A stretch of 64,000 bases of DNA, from positions 992,001 through 1,056,000 of the forward strand of contig NZ_JALJWH010000001.1 in assembly GCF_024168825.1 (NCBI RefSeq). The letters run 5' to 3'. A program made the translations under genes and the position numbers. This document shows positions 27,189 to 36,272 of the stretch, piece after piece (position 1 is the first letter of the stretch; every line of letters starts with the position of its first letter). This DNA is from Paenarthrobacter sp. A20. Its GTDB lineage: Bacteria; Actinomycetota; Actinomycetes; Actinomycetales; Micrococcaceae. The notes under the pieces are model-generated. The model did no database searches. It was not told the origin of the DNA and saw only the letters and a list, made by a program, of their open reading frames with translations.

Positions 27189-27740
27189 TTAGTCTTTGCG
27201 GAGGCTGTACGTGCTGATCACGTTGCCCTTGCTGGTGGCGTACTGGTCCTCCAGTACGAGCCGGTTCTGTGGGTCGCCGTCCTCGAACAACCGGCGCCCA
27301 CTGCCCGCCACGACGGGGTGGGTCATGAGTGTCAGCTCGTCGAGCACGCCGGCGAACAGCAGTTGGCGAACCAGGGAGATGCTGCCGCAGACGGCGATCT
27401 CGCCGCCGCCGCGGTTCTTCAGTTCTGCGACGAACTGCTCCACGTCACCTTCGATCAGGTGCGAGTTCTCCCATTCAAGCGGCTCGGTCAAAGTGCGGGA
27501 TGCGACGAACTTCTCCACGGGATTGATGAAGGCCGCAAAGTCATCATCCTGTGAAGCATTCGGCCAATACCCGGCCCACTCCTGATAGCTGACACGACCC
27601 AAGACCACGGTGTCCACCGCGGTGATCATCTTGGTGAGTCCCTTACCGAGGTCGTCGTCGAAGCTGTCGAACTGGAACTTGAACGGGTCCTGGACCACGC
27701 CATCAACGGAGTGGAACAGGCCGGCGGTGACTTTGCGCAT
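27189..27740 (-). CDS. Dihydrofolate reductase family protein (RibD C-terminal-like)
   Basis: 183 residues. It begins MRKVTAGLFHSVDGVVQDP and has VVLGRVSYQEWAGYWP and ELKNRGGGEIAVCGSISLVRQLL, the NADPH-binding pattern of RibD-C/YwjB-type reductases. These small cytoplasmic proteins are common in actinobacteria and mostly lack an assigned substrate. A good ribosome site AGGAGA lies before the ATG. The downstream neighbour (27189) ends 48 bases from the end of the ArsR gene. Confidence 0.87.
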   Translation of the reverse strand: MRKVTAGLFHSVDGVVQDPFKFQFDSFDDDLGKGLTKMITAVDTVVLGRVSYQEWAGYWPNASQDDDFAAFINPVEKFVASRTLTEPLEWENSHLIEGDVEQFVAELKNRGGGEIAVCGSISLVRQLLFAGVLDELTLMTHPVVAGSGRRLFEDGDPQNRLVLEDQYATSKGNVISTYSLRKD

Positions 27741-27760
27741 GGGTTCTCCTGTTAGGCGGC

Positions 27761-28081
27761 TTAGGCGGCGCGGCTGGTTGTCTGAAGTTCGCGTGACGGC
27801 AGGGCCGTCACATTGTTGTTTTGGAGGCGGACTGGGACCTCGTGAAGCTCGGCGAACACCTGGAGCTGTTGCAACGCGTCCGCATCAACGGTCGCTTCCG
27901 TCAGGTCCATTTCGACGCCGAGGCCGCCGCCCAGGCTCCGGGTGCGTTGGACCACGGGGTAGAGGCCTTGAAGGCTGGTTGCGGTCACATGACCGGTCGC
28001 TGCGATCTGGATCTGTTCGCCGTCAACATCGACGCGAACAACTACGGAGAGCTTGTCGCTGGACAATGTGTTGCCTTTCAT
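27761..28081 (-). CDS. Small protein of unknown function, STAS-like fold possible
   Basis: 106 residues. MKGNTLSSDKLSVVVRVDVD is followed by alternating strand and helix segments (IQIAATGHVTATSLQGLYPV, then GGGLGVEMDLTEATVDADAL). The pattern of a short beta strand, a helix and a DLTEA turn resembles STAS/anti-sigma-antagonist domains, but I cannot confirm the family. The ATG at 28081 is chosen because upstream residues look non-coding. It ends 21 bases before the start of the reductase gene on the same strand, but no shared function is evident. Confidence 0.55.
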   Translation of the reverse strand: MKGNTLSSDKLSVVVRVDVDGEQIQIAATGHVTATSLQGLYPVVQRTRSLGGGLGVEMDLTEATVDADALQQLQVFAELHEVPVRLQNNNVTALPSRELQTTSRAA

Positions 28082-28739
28082 CAGGTTGCTGCCACGCTGC
28101 AGCGACCCCCAGCGTATGTGTCCGATGTGACCTACGCAACATTGCGACGGCGGGGCTGGCCTGGGTGCGGCCACCCGTTTCGCAAGGTGGGCGGGTGCAA
28201 GCGGCCACCAGCCGGGCCACTATGTCCGCAGCGTGGATATGGGCTCGTGGCCCACAATCCAGCTGTCCCGGAAGTTGTCTTAGTGACAGCTGTTTGAAGG
28301 GGATGTTTTGGGACAACATACGGGACGGCAATGTTACGCGGACGCTGGACGGGGATTTCATCAGCCCCGACCGCGTCTGAATGCATGCGCAAAGCCGCCT
28401 GCACGGCATGGTGCGACGGCAGGAATGCTGCGAATGGCCCCGAATCCGCAAATGGGCGGTGTCCCACCAGGAGTGTCCCAGTTCCAAGGATGTGGGACGG
28501 TTCAATGACGGCACTTTAACCGCAAGGAGCTCTGCGCCCGCTTCTCTACCCTAGGAGCGGGAGTTTGAAGTTCAACCCTGTCACGCGCTGGGACGACTGC
28601 CTGCCGGGACTAACGTCCCTTCCGTCCAATGTCATCAGAGCGCCGATGGCTGACCCCGACTTCTCAACGATGAGGATAACTTCGCGGGTCGGAGGTTCGG
28701 GGGAGCAGGTATTTACCCTAGAGCATCACATTGCTAGTC
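28082..28739. other. Long intergenic region without a clear gene
   Basis: About 650 bases between the small protein and the SDR gene. Several open frames cross it, but none has both a ribosome site and protein-like composition. It contains one copy of the GTGTCCCA palindromic repeat (28459-28500) and ends at the TTGTCTGACAA operator. It may mark the left edge of the accessory catabolic block. Confidence 0.5.
28459..28500. repeat. Dispersed GTGTCCCA palindromic repeat, copy 1
   Basis: GGTGTCCCACCAGGAGTGTC leads into CCAGTTCCAAGGATGTGGGAC: two direct GTGTCCCA units, the second pairing with TGGGAC across a short loop. The same arrangement recurs at 48804, 51412, 52906 and (short form) 53589. 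Confidence 0.7.
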
Positions 28740-28750
28740 TTGTCTGACAA
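28740..28750. promoter_or_regulatory. FCD/GntR-type operator TTGTCTGACAA, site 1
   Basis: This perfect palindrome lies 31 bases upstream of the SDR start. The identical sequence is found upstream of the FCD-type gntR gene (34562) and with one change upstream of the oxidase gene (29459). FCD-family regulators such as LldR bind TTGTNNGACAA-like sites. Confidence 0.65.
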
Positions 28751-28781
28751 TCTGTCACCCAAACAAAAGGAGCAATGCGCC

Positions 28782-29375
28782 GTGAGGGTTCTCGTAGTAG
28801 GTGGGAGTGGGTTGCTAGGCTCAGTGGCCGCGGCGGCACTTGATGAGCGACATCAAGTCATCAAGGCCTCCCGGTCAAGCAAGATTCGGGTGGATTTGGC
28901 AAAGCCTGAATCCATAGAAAACCTGTTCAGGGATATCGGGGTGGTGGATGCGGTCATCTCTTGCATGGGGTCCGCTCCATTCAAGCCGCTGGCCGAGCTG
29001 ACCAGTCAGGACTTCAGGGCTGGCTTCGAGGACAAGGTTCTCGGCCAAATCAATCTCGTTCAGGTTGGCATCCAGTATTTGGCGGAGGGGGGCTCCTTTA
29101 CCCTGACCACGGGAGTCCTCGCGCGCGAACCCATCCTCGCGGGGGCGGCTGCTTCCCTTGCCAATGGAGCGCTTGAATCGTTCGTGATGGCAGCGGCCCC
29201 GGAACTTCCAAATGGCATTCGCATCAACGCCGTCAGCCCGTCGGTACTGGCCGAGGCCAGGGGATATCACGCGTCCTTTCCGGGCTTCCCGCAGATCGCG
29301 GGCAGTGAGGTGGGCCGAGCCTATGTGAAATCCGTTGAGGGCATCCAGACGGGCCAGGTTTATGCATTGGGCTAG
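28782..29375 (+). CDS. Short-chain dehydrogenase/reductase family protein
   Basis: 197 residues. It begins VRVLVVGGSGLLGSVAAAAL, an NAD(P)-binding glycine motif, and continues with VDAVISCMGSAPFKPLAELT and PNGIRINAVSPSVLAEA, the SDR C-terminal helix region. The usual catalytic YxxxK is not obvious (the residues there are ASLANGALE), so activity is uncertain. The GTG at 28782 has AAAAGGAG nine bases upstream; an overlapping ATG at 28774 is out of frame. It opens the catabolic block and has the FCD operator in its promoter. Confidence 0.82.
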   Translation: MRVLVVGGSGLLGSVAAAALDERHQVIKASRSSKIRVDLAKPESIENLFRDIGVVDAVISCMGSAPFKPLAELTSQDFRAGFEDKVLGQINLVQVGIQYLAEGGSFTLTTGVLAREPILAGAAASLANGALESFVMAAAPELPNGIRINAVSPSVLAEARGYHASFPGFPQIAGSEVGRAYVKSVEGIQTGQVYALG

Positions 29376-29458
29376 ACCCAGGTGCCCCGCAGATCTTCGC
29401 CAGAAACTATGCGCTAAGGGCTGGACGTGGCGCTAGTCACAGCACTAAGCTGACTTTA

Positions 29459-29469
29459 TTGTTTGACAA
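29459..29469. promoter_or_regulatory. FCD/GntR-type operator TTGTTTGACAA, site 2
   Basis: One base from the TTGTCTGACAA palindrome. It sits 60 bases upstream of the FAD oxidase start, in a very AT-rich stretch (ATTGTTTGACAATATAACAA) that may include the -10 region. Confidence 0.6.
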
Positions 29470-29528
29470 TATAACAATCTTTTTAGCTGTCCAATCAGCG
29501 ATATCAATAGGAACCGAGAGGTCATAGT

Positions 29529-30791
29529 GTGCACACCTTAGTGATTGGTGGAGGCGTCATTGGCCTGACGCAGGCTTACCACCTCGCCCGCGAAGGCGGG
29601 ACTGTCACCGTCATCGACGCCCGAGCCACAGGCCTGGGAGCCTCCAAGGTCAACGCTGGCTGGATCTGCCCGGCGGAATCGGCACCGGTACCGGGCCCTG
29701 GCGTCGTCCTGAAGTCCATGAAATGGATGCTCCGCCCTGACAGCCCCCTGTACATCAAGCCCTCACTCCAGCCAGACTTCGTGAGATTCATGTTTGGCAT
29801 GTGGCGCAAGTCCAACGCCCGTGACCAGCGCGCGGGATTCGAAGGTCACCTCCGCCTTGCCGCTGACACCCTGCAGATCTTTGACGAGTACCGCGCCGAT
29901 GGCATGGACTTCGAAATGCACACCGACGGACTGCTCATGGCGTTCATGGAACAGGACAACTTCGACCATCACATCGACAACTTGGATCTCGCCTCGCAGT
30001 ACGGGCGCCAACCACGTGTACTGAACCGGGACGCCGTTCACGAGCAGGAACCACAGCTCACCGACGAAGTCCTCGGCGGCATCTACTTCCCACACGAACG
30101 GCACGTTGATCCGGGAGCAATGACGGCAGCGCTGCACCAGCGGCTGTCAGCAATGGGCGTCGAGATCATCGAGAACTCGCCGATCGATGCTGTGGAACGC
30201 AAAGGCGACCAAGTAACCACGGTGCATAGCGGGGGAAACCGGTACACCGCTGACAACTTTGTCCTCGCTGCAGGCGCCTGGAGCGGGAAGCTGTCCCGGC
30301 AGTTTGGGGTGGCGCTACCCGTGCGACCAGGGAAAGGCTACAGCGTTGAGGTTCCCGCCCTGGGCCTGCGCAGCGCGGTGAACCTTTGGGACGCAAAAGT
30401 TGCGGTGACCCCGTTCAACGAACGACTTCGCCTGGCCGGCACCATGGAGTTCGGCGGACTGGACGAGAAGATCAACCAGGTCCGCGTCGATGCCATCCTG
30501 CGCGCGCCCTCGAAATACTTCCGCAACTGGGAGGCGCCCGCTGTGAAGCCAACACCGATGGCCGGCATGCGGCCGATGACGCCTGACGGACTTCCGGTCA
30601 TCGGCCACCTTGGACAACTGCAGAACACCTTCGTCTCAACCGGCCACGGAATGATGGGCATCACCCTGGCACCCGGCACCGCCGCTGCCCTCACGGATCT
30701 GATCGTTCACGGCCGTACGGCGCCCACCCTTCAGCCCTTCAGAGCCGACCGTTTCCGGGGCGTTCAACGCCAACCGGTCCCGGCCCTATAA
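29529..30791 (+). CDS. FAD-dependent amino-acid oxidase/dehydrogenase (DadA-like)
   Basis: 420 residues. The FAD-binding GGGVIGLTQAYHLAREG at residues 7-23 and the C-terminal PVIGHLGQLQNTFVSTGHGMM are typical of the DAO family, which includes D-amino-acid dehydrogenase DadA and D-hydroxyproline dehydrogenase. The enzyme oxidises an amine alpha to a carboxylate and passes electrons to a carrier or oxygen. The GTG at 29529 has GAGAGG eight bases upstream. DapA-type and aldehyde dehydrogenase genes follow within 40 and 155 bases, as in hydroxyproline pathways. No 4-hydroxyproline epimerase is present. Confidence 0.85.
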   Translation: MHTLVIGGGVIGLTQAYHLAREGGTVTVIDARATGLGASKVNAGWICPAESAPVPGPGVVLKSMKWMLRPDSPLYIKPSLQPDFVRFMFGMWRKSNARDQRAGFEGHLRLAADTLQIFDEYRADGMDFEMHTDGLLMAFMEQDNFDHHIDNLDLASQYGRQPRVLNRDAVHEQEPQLTDEVLGGIYFPHERHVDPGAMTAALHQRLSAMGVEIIENSPIDAVERKGDQVTTVHSGGNRYTADNFVLAAGAWSGKLSRQFGVALPVRPGKGYSVEVPALGLRSAVNLWDAKVAVTPFNERLRLAGTMEFGGLDEKINQVRVDAILRAPSKYFRNWEAPAVKPTPMAGMRPMTPDGLPVIGHLGQLQNTFVSTGHGMMGITLAPGTAAALTDLIVHGRTAPTLQPFRADRFRGVQRQPVPAL

Positions 30792-30831
30792 GACCTCCCC
30801 CTCGTCAAACACCCGAAAAGGACTTCACACC

Positions 30832-31743
30832 ATGTCTCACATCAAAAAGGAACTCCGCGGCATCCTTGCTGCCGTCACCACCCCGTTCAACCAGGACGGC
30901 AGCGCAATCGACGAATCCGCCCTGCAGCGCCAAGTTGACCGCTTGGTTAAGGCCGGCATCCACGGCATCGTCCCCACCGGCACCACCGGTGAATTCACCA
31001 CCCTGTCAGCTGACGAATACCGCCGCGTCATCGAGCTTTACGTCAAGGGTGCCGACGGACGGATTCCTGTAGTCGCAGGCATCGGCGCACTCTCCACACA
31101 GGGGGCCATCGATCTTGCACAGCACGCCGAGTCTGTCGGTGCCGACGCGATCATGCTGGTCCCGCCCTTCTATGATCCCCTTGACCTGAAAACCCTCAAG
31201 TCCTTCCTGTCAGCAGTCGCAGAATCCATCACCATCCCGATCGTCTACTACAACGTTCCGGGAGCCACCGGAATCCAGCTCACTGCCGCTGAGCTCGCCG
31301 AGCTGGGCGACATCGACGGGGTCGACTACATCAAGAACACCTCCGACGACGCTGTTGGCCTTGCCGAACTCTTGGCCGCACGCACCGACCGCATCAAGGC
31401 CTTCAACGGCTGGGACACCCTCACGTTCTTCGGCATCGCTTCCGGCGCTGAAGCCTCCGTATGGGGCACCGCGGGTGTGGTTCCAGAACTCGCCGTCGAA
31501 TTCTGGAACGCGCTGGCGGAAGAGAAGGACCTGATCCGCGCCCGCGAACTGTGGAAACACCTCTGGGCCATCAGCGACTTCCTCGAGTCCGTCAACTACG
31601 TAGCGGGCATCAAAGCCGGTCTGGAACTCATCGGTGAACCCGTGGGACCGGTCCGCCTGCCCATCCAGCCCCTGCCCGCCGAAGAGCGCGAACGCTTCGC
31701 GACTATCCTGCGCGCCGCAGGCGTCCATCTGGTAGCGCCATAG
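30832..31743 (+). CDS. DapA family lyase/deaminase
   Basis: 303 residues. The family markers are PTGTTGEFTTLSADEYRRV, YNVPGATGIQL with the catalytic Tyr, and the Schiff-base lysine Lys168 in DYIKNTSDD. Members include dihydrodipicolinate synthase, N-acetylneuraminate lyase and 1-pyrroline-4-hydroxy-2-carboxylate deaminase. The setting between an amino-acid oxidase and a semialdehyde-type dehydrogenase favours the deaminase or another catabolic role over lysine synthesis (inference). GAAAAGGACTT supports the ATG at 30832. Confidence 0.85.
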   Translation: MSHIKKELRGILAAVTTPFNQDGSAIDESALQRQVDRLVKAGIHGIVPTGTTGEFTTLSADEYRRVIELYVKGADGRIPVVAGIGALSTQGAIDLAQHAESVGADAIMLVPPFYDPLDLKTLKSFLSAVAESITIPIVYYNVPGATGIQLTAAELAELGDIDGVDYIKNTSDDAVGLAELLAARTDRIKAFNGWDTLTFFGIASGAEASVWGTAGVVPELAVEFWNALAEEKDLIRARELWKHLWAISDFLESVNYVAGIKAGLELIGEPVGPVRLPIQPLPAEERERFATILRAAGVHLVAP

Positions 31744-31897
31744 CGTCTCCTGACGCTCACGCGACAACCTGATTACCCCAGGATGAAGGGCCTCTGGGAC
31801 ATCTCCGGCAAATTGCCGAAGGACCCAGCGGCGCTCCCGTGGTCACAGACAGCCCCAGTAAAGGGACGCGCGCCAAGTGCCCAATCCACAGCAAAGA

Positions 31898-33388
31898 ATG
31901 AAAGCAGGAGTTGTGAGCCAGTTCATTAATGGCAAGATCGTCAACGGAACCACCGGGGAAACCGTGGACATCATCGACCCGTCCAACGGAACAACCATCG
32001 CCACTCTCACCCTCGCCGGCAGTGACGATGTAAAGCTCGCCGTTCAGGCTGCCCGGAATGCCTTCCCGGCCTGGTCCCGCGCCACCCCGGCTGAGCGCTC
32101 CGCGGTGCTGACTAAGTTCGCGGCCCTCATGGAAGAGCGAGCCGAGGAATTCGCGCAGCTCGAAACCCGCCAGGCCGGCAAACCCATCCGCCTCACACGG
32201 GAGTTCGACGTCCCGGGCACCATCGACAACATTGCTTTCTTTGCGGGGGCTGCCCGCAACCTCGAAGGCAAGGCCACCGGCGAATACTCGCCAGATCACA
32301 CCTCTTCCATCCGCCGCGAAGCGATCGGCGTCATTGCTTCCATCTCGCCGTGGAACTACCCCCTGCAGATGGCTGCATGGAAGATCCTGCCAGCCATCGC
32401 CGCCGGCAACACAATCGTCCTCAAACCCGCCGAGATCACCCCCTTGACCTCCCTGCTGTTCGCCGAAGTGGCAACGGCAGCGGGCCTGCCCCACGGTGTC
32501 GTGAATGTCCTTACGGGCCGCGGGTCCACTGTCGGAGCCGAGCTGCTGCGCCACCCGGACGTGGATATGCTCTCCTTCACCGGCTCCACCAGCGTGGGCC
32601 GGACCGTACTGGAGGCTGCAGCAACCACCGCCAAACGGGTTCACTTGGAACTCGGCGGCAAGGCACCATTCGTAGTGTTCGACGACGCCGACCTCGAAGC
32701 AGCCATCCACGGTGCGGTCGCAGGAAGCCTCATCAACACCGGTCAGGACTGCACCGCAGCCACCCGCGCCATAGTCCACCGCTCCTTGTACGAAGACTTC
32801 ATTTCCGGTGTTGCTGAGCTGTACGCCAAAGTAAAGCTCGGCCGCACCCAGGACCCCGCAACGGACCTCGGCCCACTCGTCTCACAGGCCCACCGGCAGA
32901 AGGTAGCCGAAATGGTGGACCGGGCACGCGGCTACGCCCGTGTCTTCGGAGGCGGAATTCCCGGCGGCGACTTAGCCGCCGGCTCGTACTACCGACCCGC
33001 CCTGGTAGCCGACGCGACTCCGGACAGCGAAATCTTCCGAGACGAAGTCTTTGGACCGGTCCTCGCCGTCACCCCGTTCGATACCGACGACGAAGCCATC
33101 ACCCTCGCCAATGACACCCCTTACGGCCTCGCCGCTTCCGTCTGGACCAAAGACATTTACCGCAGCCTCCGAGCCACCCGCGAAATCCGCGCAGGCGCAG
33201 TCTGGGTCAACGACCACATCCCCATCATCAGCGAAATGCCCCACGGCGGTATGAAACAGTCAGGCTTCGGCAAAGACATGTCCACCTACTCCCTGGACGA
33301 GTACACAGTCATCAAGCACGTCATGTTCGACCTCACCGGAGATAAAGCCAAGAGCTGGCACCGGACCATCTTTGCCCTCGAACAATAG
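31898..33388 (+). CDS. Aldehyde dehydrogenase (semialdehyde type)
   Basis: 496 residues. The catalytic Cys285 is in GQDCTAATRA, the general-base Glu in HLELGGKAPFVVF, and SPWNYPLQMAAWK is the cofactor region. It resembles gamma-aminobutyraldehyde, betaine-aldehyde and 2-oxoglutarate-semialdehyde dehydrogenases. In this cluster, oxidation of a product semialdehyde to a TCA intermediate is likely. Starts at 31877 (GTG), 31898 (ATG) and 31913 (GTG) are all possible; 31898 gives the family-normal eight or so residues before FINGK. Confidence 0.87.
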   Translation: MKAGVVSQFINGKIVNGTTGETVDIIDPSNGTTIATLTLAGSDDVKLAVQAARNAFPAWSRATPAERSAVLTKFAALMEERAEEFAQLETRQAGKPIRLTREFDVPGTIDNIAFFAGAARNLEGKATGEYSPDHTSSIRREAIGVIASISPWNYPLQMAAWKILPAIAAGNTIVLKPAEITPLTSLLFAEVATAAGLPHGVVNVLTGRGSTVGAELLRHPDVDMLSFTGSTSVGRTVLEAAATTAKRVHLELGGKAPFVVFDDADLEAAIHGAVAGSLINTGQDCTAATRAIVHRSLYEDFISGVAELYAKVKLGRTQDPATDLGPLVSQAHRQKVAEMVDRARGYARVFGGGIPGGDLAAGSYYRPALVADATPDSEIFRDEVFGPVLAVTPFDTDDEAITLANDTPYGLAASVWTKDIYRSLRATREIRAGAVWVNDHIPIISEMPHGGMKQSGFGKDMSTYSLDEYTVIKHVMFDLTGDKAKSWHRTIFALEQ

Positions 33389-33390
33389 GC

Positions 33391-33436
33391 AGAACTGGCG
33401 GGCAGGGACTCTTCGCGGCCCCCGCCCGCCCGTTCT
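33391..33436 (+). terminator. Hairpin after the aldehyde dehydrogenase gene
   Basis: AGAACtGGCGGGC at 33391-33403 pairs with GCCCGCCcGTTCT at 33424-33436, followed by TCC. It would end or attenuate transcription after the aldehyde dehydrogenase. Confidence 0.5.
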
Positions 33437-33508
33437 TCCTTGACCACACAGGAAACCTGACGCAATTGAAGCCATTGTCCGGAGCAAACAAGTAAGAGAG
33501 GAATTACC

Positions 33509-33763
33509 GTGGACCTCAGACGCATAGATGACTGGTCAACACTGAGCGGCGCCAACGTGCAGATCCGCTTGCACGGACATACTGTCTGCGCCGGAATTGT
33601 GGATGCAGTTACCGAGAACGGACGGATTCTCTGGATCCTGCCCACGGGGGACAGCAGAAGGCTCTACGAGCAGGACGGATCTTATGAGGTCTGGGCTACT
33701 GAAGAGAAGGCCGGCTTCCATTACCGAGTGTCGCTGGGTCTAACGTGCGCGCTTAGGGTCTGA
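33509..33763 (+). CDS. Small hypothetical protein, second member of the three-copy family
   Basis: 84 residues, GTG start with GAGAGG eight bases upstream. The sequence DWSTLSGANVQIRLHGHTVC is followed by AGIVDAVTENGRILWILPTG and SRRLYEQDGSYEVW. It matches the small proteins at 11800 and 48204 in length, order of strands and in the WxxL, GxVDxxxxxxxxxW and RRL positions. Placed between the aldehyde dehydrogenase and the end of gntR, it may be a cargo or modulator; its role is unknown. Confidence 0.7.
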   Translation: MDLRRIDDWSTLSGANVQIRLHGHTVCAGIVDAVTENGRILWILPTGDSRRLYEQDGSYEVWATEEKAGFHYRVSLGLTCALRV

Positions 33764-33846
33764 CAGACCCGCGGACCGTGACGTCCTAAGGCGCACCGAC
33801 ACGAAAGAGATTCGGGCAGGCTGGTGGTAGAAGCCCTTTCCTGGAG

Positions 33847-34536
33847 CTAGGACGCACTCCGGCTGGCAAGCAGAGTGATGAGATCCTGAGCGCTTTTAAT
33901 CGTGTGGTCAGTAAAGGCTGCCTTGATGACTTCCAAGTCACGCGTCCTCAAAGCTTCCACCAAGTGCTCGTGTACGCGATGGGCGCGGGCTGGGTCGGCG
34001 CGGGTCGCCTGATCCTGGGCAAGCACAATGGTGAGATGGGCCTCTGTGACTGGCCAAAGCCTCAGCAGAAGCGCGTTCTCAGATGCAGCCCAGATATTGC
34101 GGTGGAAAGCAACATGGTTTTCGTGTTGCACCAACGGATCGGGATCCATGGACAGCCGGCTGTACTGTTCCCAACTGTCTTCGACCATCTGCATCCGCCG
34201 CCCTGAGGGGTCATCGACTATGGCAGAGGCCGCGAGGAGATCCAAGGCAAGCCTGGCATGGGCGAGGTCCATGATTCCCGTGGCATCAAGAGTAGCGACT
34301 CGTAAACCGCGATACGGCTCCTGCACAAGAAGACCCTCCTGGGCCATCTGATTCAGGGCCTCGCGAACCGTCGGGCGACTAACGTTGAGCCATTCTGAAA
34401 GCTGCACTTCGGTGAGCTTCTCGCCCGGTTTAATGTTGCCGAGCACAACTGCCCGCCGGATCTCGTTGACAACGCCATCCCGGCGCGAAATCGTCGCCAC
34501 GGGAGACATCCTTGTCACTTCAGGAGCTGACCCCAC
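33847..34536 (-). CDS. GntR family regulator, FCD subfamily
   Basis: 229 residues. The winged helix-turn-helix (VNEIRRAVVLGNIKPGEKLT, VQLSEWLNVSRPTVREALNQ) is N-terminal, and the all-helical FCD effector domain has the metal-ligand positions in HENHVAFHRNIW and in RVHEHLVEAL and FTDHT. FCD proteins sense carboxylates or amino acids. The GTG at 34536 has GGAGG five bases upstream; the longer frame would translate through the operator. It lies between the two halves of the catabolic block and probably controls both and itself. Confidence 0.88.
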   Translation of the reverse strand: MGSAPEVTRMSPVATISRRDGVVNEIRRAVVLGNIKPGEKLTEVQLSEWLNVSRPTVREALNQMAQEGLLVQEPYRGLRVATLDATGIMDLAHARLALDLLAASAIVDDPSGRRMQMVEDSWEQYSRLSMDPDPLVQHENHVAFHRNIWAASENALLLRLWPVTEAHLTIVLAQDQATRADPARAHRVHEHLVEALRTRDLEVIKAAFTDHTIKSAQDLITLLASRSAS

Positions 34537-34561
34537 TTTTACCTCCATAAATATCCGCAGA

Positions 34562-34572
34562 TTGTCTGACAA
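34562..34572. promoter_or_regulatory. FCD/GntR-type operator TTGTCTGACAA, site 3
   Basis: Perfect palindrome 26 bases upstream of the gntR start, identical to site 1. The position fits autoregulation. Confidence 0.65.
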
Positions 34573-34656
34573 AACGATAGTGCATTTGGGGCCGGGTGTA
34601 AATCACCCGGCCCCCAGAGCGAACAATATCGAGTGAACTCGTACCGCCTCGCAGGA

Positions 34657-36246
34657 TCAGACCATGGTCGTCGTTTCCTCCGCTGTCATTGGTGCAGCTT
34701 CGGTGACGCTCCCTTGTCGGACATATCCCTTGCGCTCCACGTCGGGAAATGCGTCACCGCTGACGACGAACCGCGATGACGCTTCAACGGTTGAGCCGGT
34801 CTTCCAGTCACGAGTCCGGCCCATGGAGAGCGCTTGGGTAACCAGTCGTCGGTCGTTCTGGCTGGAAATGATGCGTTCTCGGAGACCTATGACATCGAAG
34901 CGTTCGAAGATCAAATCCCGGAGGTGGAGTTCCACTTCCTGGTGTTCGTCCTGTCCTGCCAGGTTTTTGAGTTCGTGGGGATCGAGTCTCAGATTGAACA
35001 GCATTGGGGCGTATGCCTCCGAGTAAACAAGCTTGTAATCACCTTCCCGGACCATGAACCGCGGCGCGACGGTGGCGTTGTCGTGTCCTTCAACGAAAGC
35101 CACCGTCGAGATGTCTGACTTTGTGTTGTCCAGAAGGTCAGGGGCAAGGGATGTCCCATCGAGGTGTGGGTGTCCTTGCTCGCTTCTTGCGCCGACAAGA
35201 TCCAGCACCGTTGGCAGGACGTCAACAAGTGAAACCGGCCCTGTGGAGCGCCGTGGTGTGATCCGACCGGGGTAGGAGATCAGCAACGGGACTTGAACTG
35301 AAGGTTCAAAGAATGTCTTTTTGAACCACATTCCTCTTTCGCCCAGCATCTCGCCATGATCAGAGGTGAATACGACCACGGTGTCCTGGGCTTGACCGGT
35401 TTCTTCGAGGGCTTGGAGAACGGCGCCGATTTTAGTGTCAACGTAACTGATCATCGCGAAGTACGCTCGTCGGGCCCGCCGGGTCTCGGATTCACCGATG
35501 GAGTATTTGGCCATTCCGTTGATTTCGTAGACGAGTTTGCTGTGCTCGTCGAGGTCCTCGTAATTGACGGGGGACACGGCAGGCATCGGAATTGTGTTCT
35601 CGTCGTAGAGGTCGAGGTACTCCTGTGAAATCACGAAGGGATCGTGGGGGGATGTGAAGGAAACTGTTGCCATCCATGGGCGTAAACGGCCGGCCCTGGC
35701 GGCATTGAGAATGTGGTGGCGCGCCAGAAGAGACACTTCTTCGTCGTGTTCCATCTGCATTGTCCAGACCGCGGGTCCCGAGTCCAGGACCGTCCCAACG
35801 TCCGAGTTGCCTGCTCCCGTTTCGTAGGGGTATCGGGTAGCATCGCGCTGCCACCGGGGTGTCCAGGAGAAGTCACATGGATAGAGCTCAGGGGTCAGCC
35901 GGTTCTCGAATCCGTGTAATTGGTCGGGTCCGAGGAAGTGCATCTTGCCGATCAGTGTCGTGTCGTAGCCTTCGTTGCGTAAGTAGTGGGCGATCGTTGG
36001 GACCGATGCGGGGAATTCAGCGCCGTTGTCGTACGCTCCGATGTTACTGGGCAGGCGCCCGCTCATCAGCGATGCCCTTGAAGGGGAGCAAAGTGGGTAT
36101 GCGCAGTAGGCGTCGGCAAAGTTGGCCGAGCGCTCAATGAGCTTGGCGATGTTTGGCGCGACGATATCGCCCTTGGTGATTAGGTCGATGCTTGCGGAGG
36201 TCATCTGGTCCGCCATCAGAACCAGAACGTTAGGTTGAGAAGCCAT
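34657..36246 (-). CDS. Choline-sulfatase-like sulfatase
   Basis: 529 residues. Cys53 in LCSPSRASLMSG is the CxPSR sulfatase motif whose Cys is converted to formylglycine. Metal ligands are visible in LVLMADQ at the start and in FTSDHGEMLGE (about residue 300). The stretches YDNGAEFP, GKMHFLGPDQLHGFE and SWTPRW are closest to choline-sulfatase BetC. It has no signal peptide, so it cleaves a sulfate ester inside the cell. TAGGA is five bases before the ATG. A formylglycine-generating enzyme is encoded at 40283. No choline oxidation genes are nearby, so the real substrate may differ. Confidence 0.85.
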   Translation of the reverse strand: MASQPNVLVLMADQMTSASIDLITKGDIVAPNIAKLIERSANFADAYCAYPLCSPSRASLMSGRLPSNIGAYDNGAEFPASVPTIAHYLRNEGYDTTLIGKMHFLGPDQLHGFENRLTPELYPCDFSWTPRWQRDATRYPYETGAGNSDVGTVLDSGPAVWTMQMEHDEEVSLLARHHILNAARAGRLRPWMATVSFTSPHDPFVISQEYLDLYDENTIPMPAVSPVNYEDLDEHSKLVYEINGMAKYSIGESETRRARRAYFAMISYVDTKIGAVLQALEETGQAQDTVVVFTSDHGEMLGERGMWFKKTFFEPSVQVPLLISYPGRITPRRSTGPVSLVDVLPTVLDLVGARSEQGHPHLDGTSLAPDLLDNTKSDISTVAFVEGHDNATVAPRFMVREGDYKLVYSEAYAPMLFNLRLDPHELKNLAGQDEHQEVELHLRDLIFERFDVIGLRERIISSQNDRRLVTQALSMGRTRDWKTGSTVEASSRFVVSGDAFPDVERKGYVRQGSVTEAAPMTAEETTTMV

Positions 36247-36272
36247 GGAATTCCTAAAGGTAGTATCGCGTA

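Noticed and set aside
28023..28514. Minus-strand ORF over the region before the SDR gene
   Set aside because: Low-complexity, Arg- and Cys-rich translation, no ribosome site, and it overlaps the palindromic repeat.
34657..36246. Full choline-sulfate to betaine pathway
   Set aside because: No choline dehydrogenase or oxidase is nearby; only the sulfatase and an aldehyde dehydrogenase of uncertain type are present.
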